Part shown: piece after piece, positions 32,970 through 42,232 of the stretch
Position numbering within the stretch: position 1 is the stretch's first letter
Layout of the letters: every line of letters begins with the position of its first letter
Origin: an uncultured bacterium
GTDB taxonomy: Bacteria; Hydrogenedentota; Hydrogenedentia; Hydrogenedentales; CAILVY01
Direction: 5' to 3'
Length of the DNA stretch: 64,000 bases
Assembly (NCBI GenBank): GCA_937951485.1
Contig: CALEDJ010000016.1
Span: 124,001-188,000 of the forward strand
Translations under genes and position numbers: made by a program
Notes under the pieces: model-generated
Told to the model about the DNA's origin: nothing
Databases searched by the model: none
What the model saw: the letters and a program-made list of their open reading frames with translations, nothing else

Positions 32970-34562
32970 ATGAACGAAGAGATGGATCGGCAATCCGTGG
33001 ATGCGCCGTCAATCACCGTGAAGAACCCGCGAACAGGCGAAACGCTGTACACGATTCCCGAGCCTGCCGCCGCGGAAGTGGACGCCATGTTCGAGACGGC
33101 GCGCAGCGCCTTCGAGATTCTGCGCCGCATGACCGTGCGCCAGCGCCTGGATGAACTGGACAAGTTGAAGCGCTATCTCATCAGGAACCGCGAGAAGGTG
33201 GCCGCGCGCATCATGGAGGAAACCGGCAAGTGCCGCACCGACGCGATGGTGATGGACATTTTCCCGTCCATTGACATTGTGGATTTCTACCAGAAAAACG
33301 CGGAGAAGATGCTGGCCGATCAGAAGGTGAAGACGCCCATCATGTTGATCGGCAAGAAATCCAAAGTCGTGTACGAACCGATGGGCGTGGTGCTCGTCAT
33401 TTCCCCGTGGAACTACCCCTTCAACCTGGCGTTCCTCCCCGCCGTGTGCGCCTTGACCGCCGGGAATCCGGTCATCCTGAAACCGTCGAAATATACGCCG
33501 CTGCGCGGCGTCATCGAAGAAATGGTCGAGGAAAGCGGATTCATGAAGGGCGCGTTCCAGGTGGCCTATGCCAGCCGCCGCACCGCGCACCGGCTCATCG
33601 AATCGCGCCCCGCAAAGATTCATTTCACCGGCAGCGTGGATGTCGGCCGGACCATCATGGAACAGGCGGCGAAGTATCTCATCCCCGTCGAACTGGAACT
33701 GGGCGGCAAGGACCCCTTCATCGTATTCGACGATGTGAACATCGAGCGCACGGTGAACGGCGCATTGTGGGGCGGCTTCGCCAACTGCGGGCAGACCTGC
33801 ACCTCCGTGGAACGCATCTACGTCCAGGAAAGCGTTTACGATGAGTTTGTCCGGCTCCTGAAGGAAAAGGCCGAAAAGATTAAAACCTTGGAATCACCCG
33901 GCGCCCCCTTCGATGATCGTGACCTGGGCGTGGGCTGTATGACCACCGATTTTCAAATCCAGGAAGTGGAACAGCAACTCGCCGAGGCCCGGGAAAAAGG
34001 CGCGAAGATTCTCTGCGGCGGACGCCGCAACGGCCGGTCGCATGTGTTTCCGCCGACGATTGTCACCGACGTGGACCATTCCATGCGCCTGCAATACTAT
34101 GAGACCTTCGGGCCGGTGGTTACCGTGACGCCATTCAAGACCGAGGAAGAGGCGGTCAAACTGGCCAACGACTCCCCCTACGGCCTCTCCGCCAGCGTAT
34201 GGTCTGCGGACCTCGAACGCGCGGAGCGTGTCGCGCGGCGCATCGAGACCGGCAATGTTTCCATCAACAATGTCATGGCCACGCAGGGCAATTCTGCGCT
34301 GCCCTTCGGCGGTCTGCGCGAGAGCGGCTTCGGGCGCTACAAGGGCGCATGGGGACTGCATGCATTTTCAAACATCAAATCCATTCTCGTTGACAAGCAA
34401 AGCAACCGGCTGGAGTCCTATTGGTATCCGTACTCAAAGCAGAAGTATGAATTGCTCGCCAGGGTGATTGATTCGGTATTCAGCGGCGGCCCGTTGGGAC
34501 TGATTAAAACCGTCTGGCTGGCGCTGAAACTTGAAGCCCTCACCAAAAAGGACAGGTTGTAA
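32970..34562 (+). CDS. Aldehyde dehydrogenase
   Basis: A 530-residue NAD(P)-dependent aldehyde dehydrogenase. Conserved parts appear in order: the coenzyme loop VISPWNYPFNLAFLPAVCAL, KPSKYTPL, the FTGSVDVG turn, general base Glu243 in ELELGGKDPF, nucleophile Cys277 in GGFANCGQTCTSVERI, and ETFGPVVTV near the end. The spacing of 34 residues between Glu and Cys is normal. The C-terminus extends about 60 residues beyond the usual end (NRLESYWYPYSKQKYELL and a hydrophobic GGPLGLIKTVWLALKL), which suggests membrane attachment like that of fatty-aldehyde dehydrogenases. The ATG at 32970 is 9 bases from GGGGAGG; that at 32961 touches it. Substrate not known. Confidence 0.93.
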   Translation: MNEEMDRQSVDAPSITVKNPRTGETLYTIPEPAAAEVDAMFETARSAFEILRRMTVRQRLDELDKLKRYLIRNREKVAARIMEETGKCRTDAMVMDIFPSIDIVDFYQKNAEKMLADQKVKTPIMLIGKKSKVVYEPMGVVLVISPWNYPFNLAFLPAVCALTAGNPVILKPSKYTPLRGVIEEMVEESGFMKGAFQVAYASRRTAHRLIESRPAKIHFTGSVDVGRTIMEQAAKYLIPVELELGGKDPFIVFDDVNIERTVNGALWGGFANCGQTCTSVERIYVQESVYDEFVRLLKEKAEKIKTLESPGAPFDDRDLGVGCMTTDFQIQEVEQQLAEAREKGAKILCGGRRNGRSHVFPPTIVTDVDHSMRLQYYETFGPVVTVTPFKTEEEAVKLANDSPYGLSASVWSADLERAERVARRIETGNVSINNVMATQGNSALPFGGLRESGFGRYKGAWGLHAFSNIKSILVDKQSNRLESYWYPYSKQKYELLARVIDSVFSGGPLGLIKTVWLALKLEALTKKDRL

Positions 34563-34598
34563 GTTTTTCCGGACAAACATTGACTCAGGAGCAGCGCC

Positions 34599-35954
34599 AT
34601 GGCACAGGAAATGAACCGTCGGACTTTTCTGGGGCGTTCCGCCCAGGCAGCGGCAGGGGCGACCCTGCTGGCCGGCGTGCGCCGCGCGCGCGCGGACCAG
34701 GCAAACGACAAGATTGTCATGGGCGTGATCGGACTGGGCGGGCGCGGGCGCGATCTGTGCCGCAACTTCGCGCGCATTCCCGGCGTGGAGGTCGCCTATG
34801 TCTGCGATGTGGACGAACAGGGCCGCATCGGGACCTTTCCCGACCAGATGGCGCGCCAGCAGAACCGCCCGGTCAAAGCCGTGACGGACATGCGCCGCAT
34901 CTTCGATGACAAGGACGTGGACGCCGTCACAATCGCCACCTGCGACCACTGGCATGCGCTGGCGACCATCTGGGCATGCCAGGCGGGCAAAGACGTGTAT
35001 GTGGAGAAGACGCCCGCCATCAACGTCTTCGAGGGCCGTAAGATGGTGGAGGCGGCGCGCAAATATCAGCGCATCGTACAGGTCGGCCTGCAGAACCGCA
35101 GCGCGGAATATGTCTGGAAGGCGCGCGACTATATCCAAAGCGGTCATCTGGGCGACGTGCATCTTGTCAAAATCTGCAACCTGAAAAGCGGGGCGCCGTT
35201 CACGTGCCCCCCGGACAGCGAGACGCCCCCGGGCGTTGATTACGACATGTATCTCGGCCCCGCCCCCAGCCGTCCCTTTAATCGCGGCCATTTCCACGAC
35301 GGCTGGCTGTGTTTCTGGGCCTATTCCGGCGGCGACATGGGCGGCGACGGCATTCACCAGATTGACATCGCACGCATGATCCTCGGCGACCCGCCGCACC
35401 CCAAAGCGGTGCACGGCTGCGGCGGCAACCTTGCCTTTCAGGATGACCGCGAAGTGCCGGACACCCAGGTGGTCACGATCGAATACGACCGTTACGTCAT
35501 GACCTTTGAGTTGACCCAATGGGCGCCGTACATGATCAAAGTTCCCCCGGAAGTCCGCGACAATGATTTGTTCCCCGTCTGGGCGACATGTTCCACGCGC
35601 ATCGAAGTGTACGGTACAAAGGGGCTTATGCTGCTCGCCCGCCACGGCGGCGGCTGGCAGGTCATCACCAGGGGCGACGGGACCATCGGCGCGCAGGAAT
35701 TCGGCCGTCAGACGACCCTGGAGCATCAGGCGAACTTCATTGACTGCGTGCGCAGTCGCAGTCTGCCCCATGCCGATATCGAGACGGGGCATCACAGCGC
35801 CTCGCTCATGTGCCTGGGCAACCTCGCCGTACGCCTCGGCGGACGCCGGGTGCCTTTTGATGGCGTCGCCGAACGCATTCCCGGCGATCCCGAGGCCGAT
35901 GCGCTCCTGACGCGCCCCTACCGCGAGCCGTATGTGGTCCGAGAGCAGGTCTAG
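34599..35954 (+). CDS. Tat-exported Gfo/Idh/MocA oxidoreductase
   Basis: A 451-residue NAD(P)-dependent oxidoreductase. It starts with a twin-arginine signal (NRRTFLGRSAQAAAGATLLAG). The Rossmann motif VIGLGGRGRDLCRNF follows, then TCDHWHALATIWACQAGKDV and the catalytic EKTPAINVFEGR (Lys of EK). GGDMGGDGIHQIDIARMILG is the usual active-site segment of the second half. Exported relatives with bound cofactor are known in glucose-fructose oxidoreductase. Its 3' end overlaps the next ABC gene by 23 bases. It likely processes an oligosaccharide or sugar in the periplasm, together with other secreted enzymes in the window, which is inference. Confidence 0.88.
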   Translation: MAQEMNRRTFLGRSAQAAAGATLLAGVRRARADQANDKIVMGVIGLGGRGRDLCRNFARIPGVEVAYVCDVDEQGRIGTFPDQMARQQNRPVKAVTDMRRIFDDKDVDAVTIATCDHWHALATIWACQAGKDVYVEKTPAINVFEGRKMVEAARKYQRIVQVGLQNRSAEYVWKARDYIQSGHLGDVHLVKICNLKSGAPFTCPPDSETPPGVDYDMYLGPAPSRPFNRGHFHDGWLCFWAYSGGDMGGDGIHQIDIARMILGDPPHPKAVHGCGGNLAFQDDREVPDTQVVTIEYDRYVMTFELTQWAPYMIKVPPEVRDNDLFPVWATCSTRIEVYGTKGLMLLARHGGGWQVITRGDGTIGAQEFGRQTTLEHQANFIDCVRSRSLPHADIETGHHSASLMCLGNLAVRLGGRRVPFDGVAERIPGDPEADALLTRPYREPYVVREQV

Positions 35955-36987
35955 CGGCGCGGCGGGCGCGACAGCCAACGCACCCGGGGCTGTGTCGCCG
36001 TCTTCGGAAGCAGCCCCGTTGTTGCGGGTGCATCGGTTGCAGACGCGCTTCTACACGCGGGGCGGCGTGGTGCGGGCGGTGGAGGATTTGTCTTTCACGG
36101 TGGATGCGGGGGAAACGCTGGGGATCGTCGGCGAGTCGGGTTCCGGAAAGTCTGTGGCGATGTATTCGCTGCTGGGCTTGATTCCGTCGCCGCCGGGCCG
36201 GGTGGACCGCGGCGAAGCGCTGTTTGCCGGCCGCGATCTGCTCCGGCAACCGGAGCGCGCGCTGCGCGCGATTCGCGGCAGGGAAATCTCCATGATCTTC
36301 CAGGACCCCATGACCGCGCTGAACCCCTACCTGCGCGTCGGCACGCAGGTGATGGAGCCGGTGCGCATTCACGACGGGATGCGGCCGCGCGAAGCGCGGG
36401 AACGCGCCGCGGACGCGCTGGCCTCAGTGGGCATCCAGGATGCGCGGCGGCGCATGGCGATGTATCCGCATGAATTTTCCGGCGGCATGCGGCAGCGCGT
36501 GATGATCGCCATGGCGCTGATCACGCGGCCGCGCCTGTTGATTGCGGATGAACCGACGACGGCGCTGGATGTGACGGTGCAGGCCCAGATTCTCGCACTG
36601 ATTAAAAAACAACAGGCGGACCTGGGCATGGCGATGGTGCTGATCACGCACGATATGGGTGTCATTGCCGAGGCGTGCGACCGGGTATTGGTCATGTACG
36701 CCGGAATGGTGATGGAATCCGGGCCGGCGCGGGACATTTTCCGAAAACCGCTCCATCCCTACACACGCGCACTGATGCGGTCGCGGCCCGCGCTGCGCGG
36801 GTCCGGCGGGGAACTCTACGCCATCCCGGGCCTGCCCCCCGACCTGATCACGCCGATAACGGGCTGTCCCTTCGCCCCGCGCTGCGATCACGCCCGCGAC
36901 GTCTGCCGCGAAGCGGCGTGTGCATTGCGGGCGTTGGAGGCGGAACATCACACGGCATGCGTTCGTGTGATTGCGGGGAAACTATGA
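35932..36987 (+). CDS. Oligopeptide/dipeptide ABC transporter ATPase, OppD-like
   Basis: A 351-residue ABC ATPase. It has Walker A GIVGESGSGKSVAMYSLLGL, the Q-loop MIFQDPMTALNPYL, signature [19 protein letters not shown], Walker B LLIADEPTTALDVTVQAQIL and the H-loop LITHDMGVIAEACD. The C-terminal tail PFAPRCDHARDVC is the cysteine-containing extension of the Opp/Dpp group. The first 30 residues are low-complexity and poorly conserved. It overlaps the stop of the oxidoreductase before it and is fused by an ATGA overlap to the OppF-like gene. No permease or solute-binding protein gene lies in the window. Confidence 0.94.
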   Translation: MWSESRSSGAAGATANAPGAVSPSSEAAPLLRVHRLQTRFYTRGGVVRAVEDLSFTVDAGETLGIVGESGSGKSVAMYSLLGLIPSPPGRVDRGEALFAGRDLLRQPERALRAIRGREISMIFQDPMTALNPYLRVGTQVMEPVRIHDGMRPREARERAADALASVGIQDARRRMAMYPHEFSGGMRQRVMIAMALITRPRLLIADEPTTALDVTVQAQILALIKKQQADLGMAMVLITHDMGVIAEACDRVLVMYAGMVMESGPARDIFRKPLHPYTRALMRSRPALRGSGGELYAIPGLPPDLITPITGCPFAPRCDHARDVCREAACALRALEAEHHTACVRVIAGKL

Positions 36988-37955
36988 GCAACGCCCTATT
37001 GCGCATGGACGCGCTGAAAACCCATTTTCCCGTGCGTCATGGCGTGGTCAAGGCGGTGGACGGCGTCACGCTGCGACTGGAGGCCGGGGAAACACTGGGG
37101 CTGGTGGGGGAATCCGGGTGCGGCAAGTCCACGCTGGCGCGGACGGTCGTGCGCCTGGAGCGGCCCACCGCCGGAAGCATTGTTTTTGAGGGGGCGCGGC
37201 TGGACCAACTGGAGGGCGAGGCCTTGCGGCGCGTGCGCCCCCGTTTGCAGATGATCTTTCAGGATCCCTATGCGTCGCTGAACCCACGGCGCACGGTCTT
37301 CGATGCCATCGCCGAGCCGATGGTCGCGCACCGGATTACGCCGCGTCGGGAGGCAGCGGCGGCCGTCTTTGCGTTGATGGAGCAGGTGGGGCTTGCGCGA
37401 CGCTACGCCCGGAAATATCCGCATGAATTCTCCGGCGGTCAACGGCAACGCATCGCCATTGCGCGGGCGTTGTCATTGCGGCCGCGCCTGCTGCTGGCGG
37501 ATGAGCCGGTCTCCGCGCTCGACGTATCGGTGCAGGCGCAGATACTGAACCTGCTGATGCGCCTGCGCGCGGAATACAACCTCAGCATGGTGCTCATTTC
37601 CCACGACCTGGCCGTCGTCCGGCACATGGCGCGCCGCATCGCCGTGATGTATCTGGGGAAGATCGTGGAAATTGGACCGGCGGATGAGGTGTTCCATCGT
37701 CCCCGGCATCCCTATTCCCGCGCCCTCGTCAGCGCCATTCCCCTCGTAGATGCCGACACGGAACAGCGCCGCACCAGGATTATGCTCGCGGGTGACCCGC
37801 CTTCCCCACTGAATCCACCGCAGGGCTGCGCGTTTCACCCCCGCTGTCCCTATGCCACCGCCGAATGCGCGCAGACATTGCCGGCCTTGCAGGCGTGCGG
37901 CGCGGAACACAAGGCGGCCTGCATCCGCCTGGATGCCATCGGCAATGGTTCATGA
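36984..37955 (+). CDS. Oligopeptide/dipeptide ABC transporter ATPase, OppF-like
   Basis: A 323-residue ABC ATPase, the second of the pair. Walker A is [20 protein letters not shown], then [20 protein letters not shown], signature [19 protein letters not shown], Walker [21 protein letters not shown] and [15 protein letters not shown]. The tail [16 protein letters not shown] is the Opp/Dpp extension. The ATG overlaps the stop of the OppD-like gene (ATGA), so the two are translationally coupled and form a heterodimer. They would power uptake of peptides or, as in some relatives, of sugars. The membrane partners must be encoded elsewhere. Confidence 0.94.
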   Translation: MSNALLRMDALKTHFPVRHGVVKAVDGVTLRLEAGETLGLVGESGCGKSTLARTVVRLERPTAGSIVFEGARLDQLEGEALRRVRPRLQMIFQDPYASLNPRRTVFDAIAEPMVAHRITPRREAAAAVFALMEQVGLARRYARKYPHEFSGGQRQRIAIARALSLRPRLLLADEPVSALDVSVQAQILNLLMRLRAEYNLSMVLISHDLAVVRHMARRIAVMYLGKIVEIGPADEVFHRPRHPYSRALVSAIPLVDADTEQRRTRIMLAGDPPSPLNPPQGCAFHPRCPYATAECAQTLPALQACGAEHKAACIRLDAIGNGS

Positions 37956-37970
37956 CATCCGGCGCAGGCG

Positions 37971-38732
37971 CTATTTCATCGGCACGTAGTTTTGTCGGAC
38001 CGCTGCATGCAGGCGTTCCGCCAGTTCCTTCCGGTCATCGCCGAACAACGGTTCTTCGCCGAAATACACGGTCGCGGTGCAGCCGTGATAACTGAGAAAC
38101 CGGAACAAGTGCGTGAAGAACGGCTCCGGACGCCACCAGGCGACAATGCGGCTCGCCGGTGGCGAACCCTCCGGTGTTTCATAGCAAATCGTGGCGTAAT
38201 GCACCGGCATTTTGTTCGCCACCGCCGGCTCAATCAGTGACGATTTGAAAGGTTCCACATCCTGCCCGCAGAAAATCCGGCTCTCGGGAAATATCGCCAC
38301 GCCGTCGCCCATTTTCAGCGTGTGCGCGATGAGTTTGTTCACGCGCACGGTGTCGCGTTTGTCCTTGCGATCAATGAAGATGATATAGATGGACCTGGCC
38401 ATGAATCCCAGGATCGGCCAGTACTGCACATCCTCCCGGGACACGAAGATGCACCCGGTCTGATGCCCGATCACCAGCATGTCCAGATAACTGAGATGAT
38501 TCGCCACGAGAAACATCGGCGGTTTCGGCGGCGTGCCGTGTGCAACGATGCGCACGCCCGCAATCAGCGCAAAGCCGCGCGCCCACAGGCGAAGCAGGCT
38601 GCGCCGCAGGCGCCGGTCCAGCGCCTCACTGTAGAGCGCCGTCGGCCAGATCAACAGCCGCAACAGATACAGCACGGGCGTCATGACGCCGAAGATAAGC
38701 AGGAATCGTGTCCATCGCTTGATAAACTGCAT
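37971..38732 (-). CDS. 1-acyl-glycerol-3-phosphate acyltransferase family protein
   Basis: A 253-residue PlsC-type acyltransferase that adds an acyl chain to a lysophospholipid at the inner membrane. A membrane segment lies at about residues 10-30 (FLLIFGVMTPVLYLLRLLIW). The catalytic NHLSYLD (Asn-His-x4-Asp) is near residue 78, and FIDRKDKRDTVRV and GVAIFPESRIFCG supply the second and third blocks. The last block reads FPESR where FPEGTRS is usual. The frame is open upstream only because an R3 repeat array has no stops; the ATG at 38732, with AGGCGA before it, starts the real protein. Convergent with the OppF-like gene. Confidence 0.88.
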   Translation of the reverse strand: MQFIKRWTRFLLIFGVMTPVLYLLRLLIWPTALYSEALDRRLRRSLLRLWARGFALIAGVRIVAHGTPPKPPMFLVANHLSYLDMLVIGHQTGCIFVSREDVQYWPILGFMARSIYIIFIDRKDKRDTVRVNKLIAHTLKMGDGVAIFPESRIFCGQDVEPFKSSLIEPAVANKMPVHYATICYETPEGSPPASRIVAWWRPEPFFTHLFRFLSYHGCTATVYFGEEPLFGDDRKELAERLHAAVRQNYVPMK

Positions 38733-38763
38733 AAGTTCGCCTGTCAAAGAATAGATGCGTCCG

Positions 38764-39032
38764 TTGTGGCCTCTGTTGTGGCCGGTCTCCTTGTTCCCTG
38801 TTGTGGCCGGTCTCCTGACCGCGCCACAAGACCGACCGAAGGTCTTCCCTGTTGTGGCCGGTCTCCTGACCGCGCCACAAGACCGACCGAAGGTCTCCCA
38901 AACGCTTTCCCTGTTGTGGCCGGTCTCCTGACCGCGCCACAAGACCGACCGAAGGTCTCCCAAACGCTATCATCACATATTTGGAGACCTTCGGTCTATT
39001 GTGTGGCGCGGGCGGCAGACCTGCCGCAACAG
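38764..39032. repeat. Array of dispersed repeat R3
   Basis: Three direct copies begin CCCTGTTGTGGCCGGTC at 38796, 38847 and 38909, with shorter fragments before them and a degenerate inverted copy at 38980-39032. Each unit pairs TTGTGGC with GCCACAA around a CGGTC-TCCT-GACCG hairpin, and ends GACCGACCGAAGGTC. Copy spacing is 51 and then 62 bases, so it is not a regular CRISPR-like array. It lies between the acyltransferase and argH genes. Confidence 0.75.
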
Positions 39033-39066
39033 CATGTATTGGAAGTGCCTGATGGGGAATCGCTAG

Positions 39067-39072
39067 TATAAT
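39067..39072 (+). promoter_or_regulatory. -10 box before argH
   Basis: A perfect TATAAT about 60 bases upstream of argH. The -35 region (AGTGCC at 17 bases) is weak. Confidence 0.4.
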
Positions 39073-39133
39073 GCGCAAGGAAGGACGGCGCGACCAACGG
39101 TGTGAACGGCGCGGGCGCGCGGAGAAAGATCGC

Positions 39134-40528
39134 ATGAAAAAACTTTGGGGCGGAAGGTTCGACGACAATACCGACGCGCTGATGGAACAACTGGGCGAAT
39201 CGGTGTCATTTGACGCGCGGCTCGCCCCGTGGGACATCCGCGCGAGCATCGCCCACGCGCACATGTTGGGCGCACGGGGCATTATCACGAAATCGGACGC
39301 CCGTAAGATCATCATGGGACTGGAAGCCATCGGGCGCGACAGCGCCGCCGGGCGCATCGCGTGGGACGCGGCGCTGGAGGACATACACACCAACATCGAG
39401 GCGGAACTGGTGCGCCGCGTCGGCGATGCGGGCAAGCGCCTGCACACCGCGCGCAGCCGCAATGACCAGATCGCGACGGATGTCCGGCTCTGGATGCGCG
39501 ACCAGATTGACGCCATCGTGGCGCGCCTGCGCGCCGTACAAACGGCGCTGCTGGACTGCGCGGAAGCGCACCAGGACATCATCCTGCCCGGTTATACCCA
39601 CTTGCAGCCGGCGCAGCCGGTGCTGCTGGCGCATCACCTGCTCGCCTACTTCGAAATGCTGCAACGCGATGCGGAGCGTTTTTCCCAGGCGCGGCGTCGC
39701 GTGAACGTCATGCCGCTGGGCGCCGCCGCGCTGGCGGGTTCGCCGCACCCGATTGACCGCGCGATGGTTGCGAAGGAACTGGGCTTCGAGGGCATATCGG
39801 CGAACAGCATGGACGCCGTTTCCGACCGCGATCATTTAATCGAATTCTGCGCCAATGCCGCCATTGCCATGATGCATCTCTCCCGTTTCTGCGAGGAACT
39901 GGTGCTCTGGTCCAGCCCCGCCTTCGGTTTCATCGAGATCAGCGACGCCTTCGCCACCGGTTCCAGCATCATGCCGCAGAAGAAAAACCCGGACGCCGCA
40001 GAACTGATTCGCGGCAAAACGGCGCGGGTGTACGGCGATCTTGTTGCGCTGTGCGCGCTCATGAAGGCGCTCCCGCTCACCTACAACCGCGACTTGCAGG
40101 AAGATAAGGAGCAGGTCTTTGATGCGTCCGACACGCTGCAACTGTGCCTGGATGTAATGGCGCACATGATCCCCGTCATTCGTTTTGACGGTAAAGCCAT
40201 GACGCGCGCCCTGCGCGAGGGTTTCATGGAAGCCACGGACCTGGCCGACTATCTTGCGGCCAGGGGCGTGCCTTTCCGGGAGGCGCATGAGACCGTTGGA
40301 CAACTCGTCAGGCACTGCATTGCATCGAACAAGCGCCTCCCCGATTGCACGCTCGAAGAACTTCGCGGGTTTTCACCGGCGTTTGACCGCGATGCGCTCG
40401 CTGTGATGACCCCGGAAGCCATTGTGCGCCGCCGCGACATTCCCGGCGGGACCGCCCCGCGGCGCGTCCGGGCGGCGCTTCGCCGCGCCCGTGCGACCCT
40501 GCACGCCGCACGCAGAAAAAAGGCATGA
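39134..40528 (+). CDS. argH: Argininosuccinate lyase
   Basis: ArgH splits argininosuccinate to arginine and fumarate, the last step of arginine synthesis. The 464-residue protein is of normal length. Signature parts: [16 protein letters not shown] at the N-terminus, [34 protein letters not shown] and the family signature [20 protein letters not shown], which contains the mobile loop with the catalytic Ser. The frame is open to 39071, but the ATG at 39134 begins the conserved MKKLWGGRF. No other arginine gene is in the window. The C-terminus carries an Arg-rich extension ([20 protein letters not shown]). Confidence 0.97.
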   Translation: MKKLWGGRFDDNTDALMEQLGESVSFDARLAPWDIRASIAHAHMLGARGIITKSDARKIIMGLEAIGRDSAAGRIAWDAALEDIHTNIEAELVRRVGDAGKRLHTARSRNDQIATDVRLWMRDQIDAIVARLRAVQTALLDCAEAHQDIILPGYTHLQPAQPVLLAHHLLAYFEMLQRDAERFSQARRRVNVMPLGAAALAGSPHPIDRAMVAKELGFEGISANSMDAVSDRDHLIEFCANAAIAMMHLSRFCEELVLWSSPAFGFIEISDAFATGSSIMPQKKNPDAAELIRGKTARVYGDLVALCALMKALPLTYNRDLQEDKEQVFDASDTLQLCLDVMAHMIPVIRFDGKAMTRALREGFMEATDLADYLAARGVPFREAHETVGQLVRHCIASNKRLPDCTLEELRGFSPAFDRDALAVMTPEAIVRRRDIPGGTAPRRVRAALRRARATLHAARRKKA

Positions 40529-40624
40529 ACCGCGAAAAATAACCGCGACCTCTTCCCCAAAACCCCATCCAATCCGGATTTTGTGATATGATTACTTTTG
40601 ACAACGGCTGAGGGTGCTTTCACT

Positions 40625-42169
40625 ATGCCCAAAGAAGACAGAATTCTGGTGGTGGACGACGAGATAGTCATCCGGGAACTCATGTATGACATTCTGTCGG
40701 ATGAGGGTTTTTCGGTGGCCATCTCCCCCAATGGCAAGGCGGCGCTGGACCTGCTGCGGGAAGGGGAGAGTTTCGTAGTGCTTTTCACGGACATCATGAT
40801 GCCGGAAATGGACGGCATCGCGCTGATCCGAGAGGCGCGGAAGATTGACCCGAACCTGGTGCCTATCGTCATGACCGGCTACGCCACGCTTGAGACGGCC
40901 CGCGCCGCTGTGAAGGAAGGCGCTTATGATTACGTGCTTAAGCCGTTCAACCTCAGTGAGGTGAAACTTGCCGTCAGCAATGCTTTGGAGCGTCGCCGCC
41001 TGATCACGGAAAACACACGCCTGCTGGAAATCACCGAACTGTTCAAAATCAGTGAGAGCATCGCCTCCATCCGCAATGAGAAAACGCTTCTGGACTTCAT
41101 TCTGCGCGCTTCTCTGGAACGGGTGGATGCCCGGCGGGGGTCAATCATGCTGGTATCCGAGGATGGGCGGCGCCTCGAGGTCGCGTCTTCCATCGGCCTC
41201 CCCCATGTCCATCTCGGTGCGGTGGCGGAATTGGACAACAGCATTTCCGGATGGGTTGCCAAAAATGTTCAGCCGCTGCTTGTGCAGGACATCAAGAGTG
41301 CGCCGGAGTTCCTGCCGAAAAGCCGGCAACTGAGGGACGACTCTTTTGTCTCCGTGCCCTTGGAGCGCAAGAGTTCGCCGAGCGATGAAGCGGCCATTGC
41401 CAGCATTGGGCGTCCGCGCGTCATGGCCGTGCTGAATGTTACGGAGAAACGGGGAGGGCAGCGTTTCACCGAAAGCGATCTGAAGACCCTGAGTATTATC
41501 GCCAATCATGGTGCGGCAGCGTTGGAAAATGTGCGTCTTTTCAAAGATATCGAAGAAGCGCAGCGCGAAATCGTGTTTACGTTGGGTGAAATCGTAGAGA
41601 CCCGTTCGCGCGAGACCGGCAACCACGTGAAACGCGTGGCGGAATACTCCAAACTGCTGGCGGTAAAGTGCGGCTTGCACCCCTCCGAAGCGGAAATCGT
41701 CCGGCTTGCCACTCCGCTCCACGATATCGGCAAGGTCGGCGTGCCGGATGCCGTGCTTAACAAACCCGCCCGACTGAGTCGCGAAGAATACGAAATTATA
41801 AAAACTCACACCCAGATCGGTTATGACATGCTCAAGGTCAGCAAGGGGCGGGTGCTTCAGGCAGCGGCCATCATCGCCCTGCAGCATCATGAACATTACG
41901 ATGGCAATGGCTATCCATTGGGATTGTCCGGCAGGAACATTCATATTTATGGGCGCATCACCTGTATTGCCGATGTCTTTGATGCCCTGGGCGCGGACCG
42001 CGTCTACAAGCAAGCATGGACTTTTCAGCAGATCATGGATTATTTCTGCGAACAACGGGGGCGGCAATTCGACCCCGAACTGGTGGATGTCTTTTTCGAC
42101 AATATCGAAGAAGTGGTCGCCATTCGGGGCGCCTTTCCGGAACAGGACATCCATGCCGTCAGCGCATGA
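40625..42169 (+). CDS. Response regulator with GAF and HD-GYP domains
   Basis: A 514-residue cytoplasmic signalling protein. Residues 1-120 are a receiver domain with the acidic pair Asp11/Asp12, phospho-acceptor Asp56 (FTDIMMPEMDG), MTGYA and the Lys of VLKPF. Residues about 145-320 form a GAF domain (MLVSEDGRRLEVASSIGL to TLSIIANHGAAALENV). Residues about 325-500 are an HD-GYP domain with HDIGKVGVPDAVLNKP, HTQIGYDML and HHEHYDGNGYPLGLSG, all metal-ligand positions intact, so it is a likely cyclic di-GMP phosphodiesterase. No histidine kinase gene is adjacent. The ATG at 40625 begins the receiver sequence; its ribosome site is weak. Confidence 0.94.
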   Translation: MPKEDRILVVDDEIVIRELMYDILSDEGFSVAISPNGKAALDLLREGESFVVLFTDIMMPEMDGIALIREARKIDPNLVPIVMTGYATLETARAAVKEGAYDYVLKPFNLSEVKLAVSNALERRRLITENTRLLEITELFKISESIASIRNEKTLLDFILRASLERVDARRGSIMLVSEDGRRLEVASSIGLPHVHLGAVAELDNSISGWVAKNVQPLLVQDIKSAPEFLPKSRQLRDDSFVSVPLERKSSPSDEAAIASIGRPRVMAVLNVTEKRGGQRFTESDLKTLSIIANHGAAALENVRLFKDIEEAQREIVFTLGEIVETRSRETGNHVKRVAEYSKLLAVKCGLHPSEAEIVRLATPLHDIGKVGVPDAVLNKPARLSREEYEIIKTHTQIGYDMLKVSKGRVLQAAAIIALQHHEHYDGNGYPLGLSGRNIHIYGRITCIADVFDALGADRVYKQAWTFQQIMDYFCEQRGRQFDPELVDVFFDNIEEVVAIRGAFPEQDIHAVSA

Positions 42170-42232
42170 AGTCCCGAGGCCGGAGTCGAAGCGGTGTCGC
42201 ACGAGGCGAGCCGCGCAGGAGAAAACCCATTC

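Noticed and set aside
38733-38963. N-terminal extension of the acyltransferase frame
   Set aside because: It translates the R3 repeats; the ATG at 38732 begins the membrane segment of the PlsC-type protein.
38796-38968. Possible CRISPR array at the R3 repeats
   Set aside because: Copies are spaced 51 and 62 bases, the spacers are remnants of the repeat, copies also occur singly elsewhere, and no cas genes are present.
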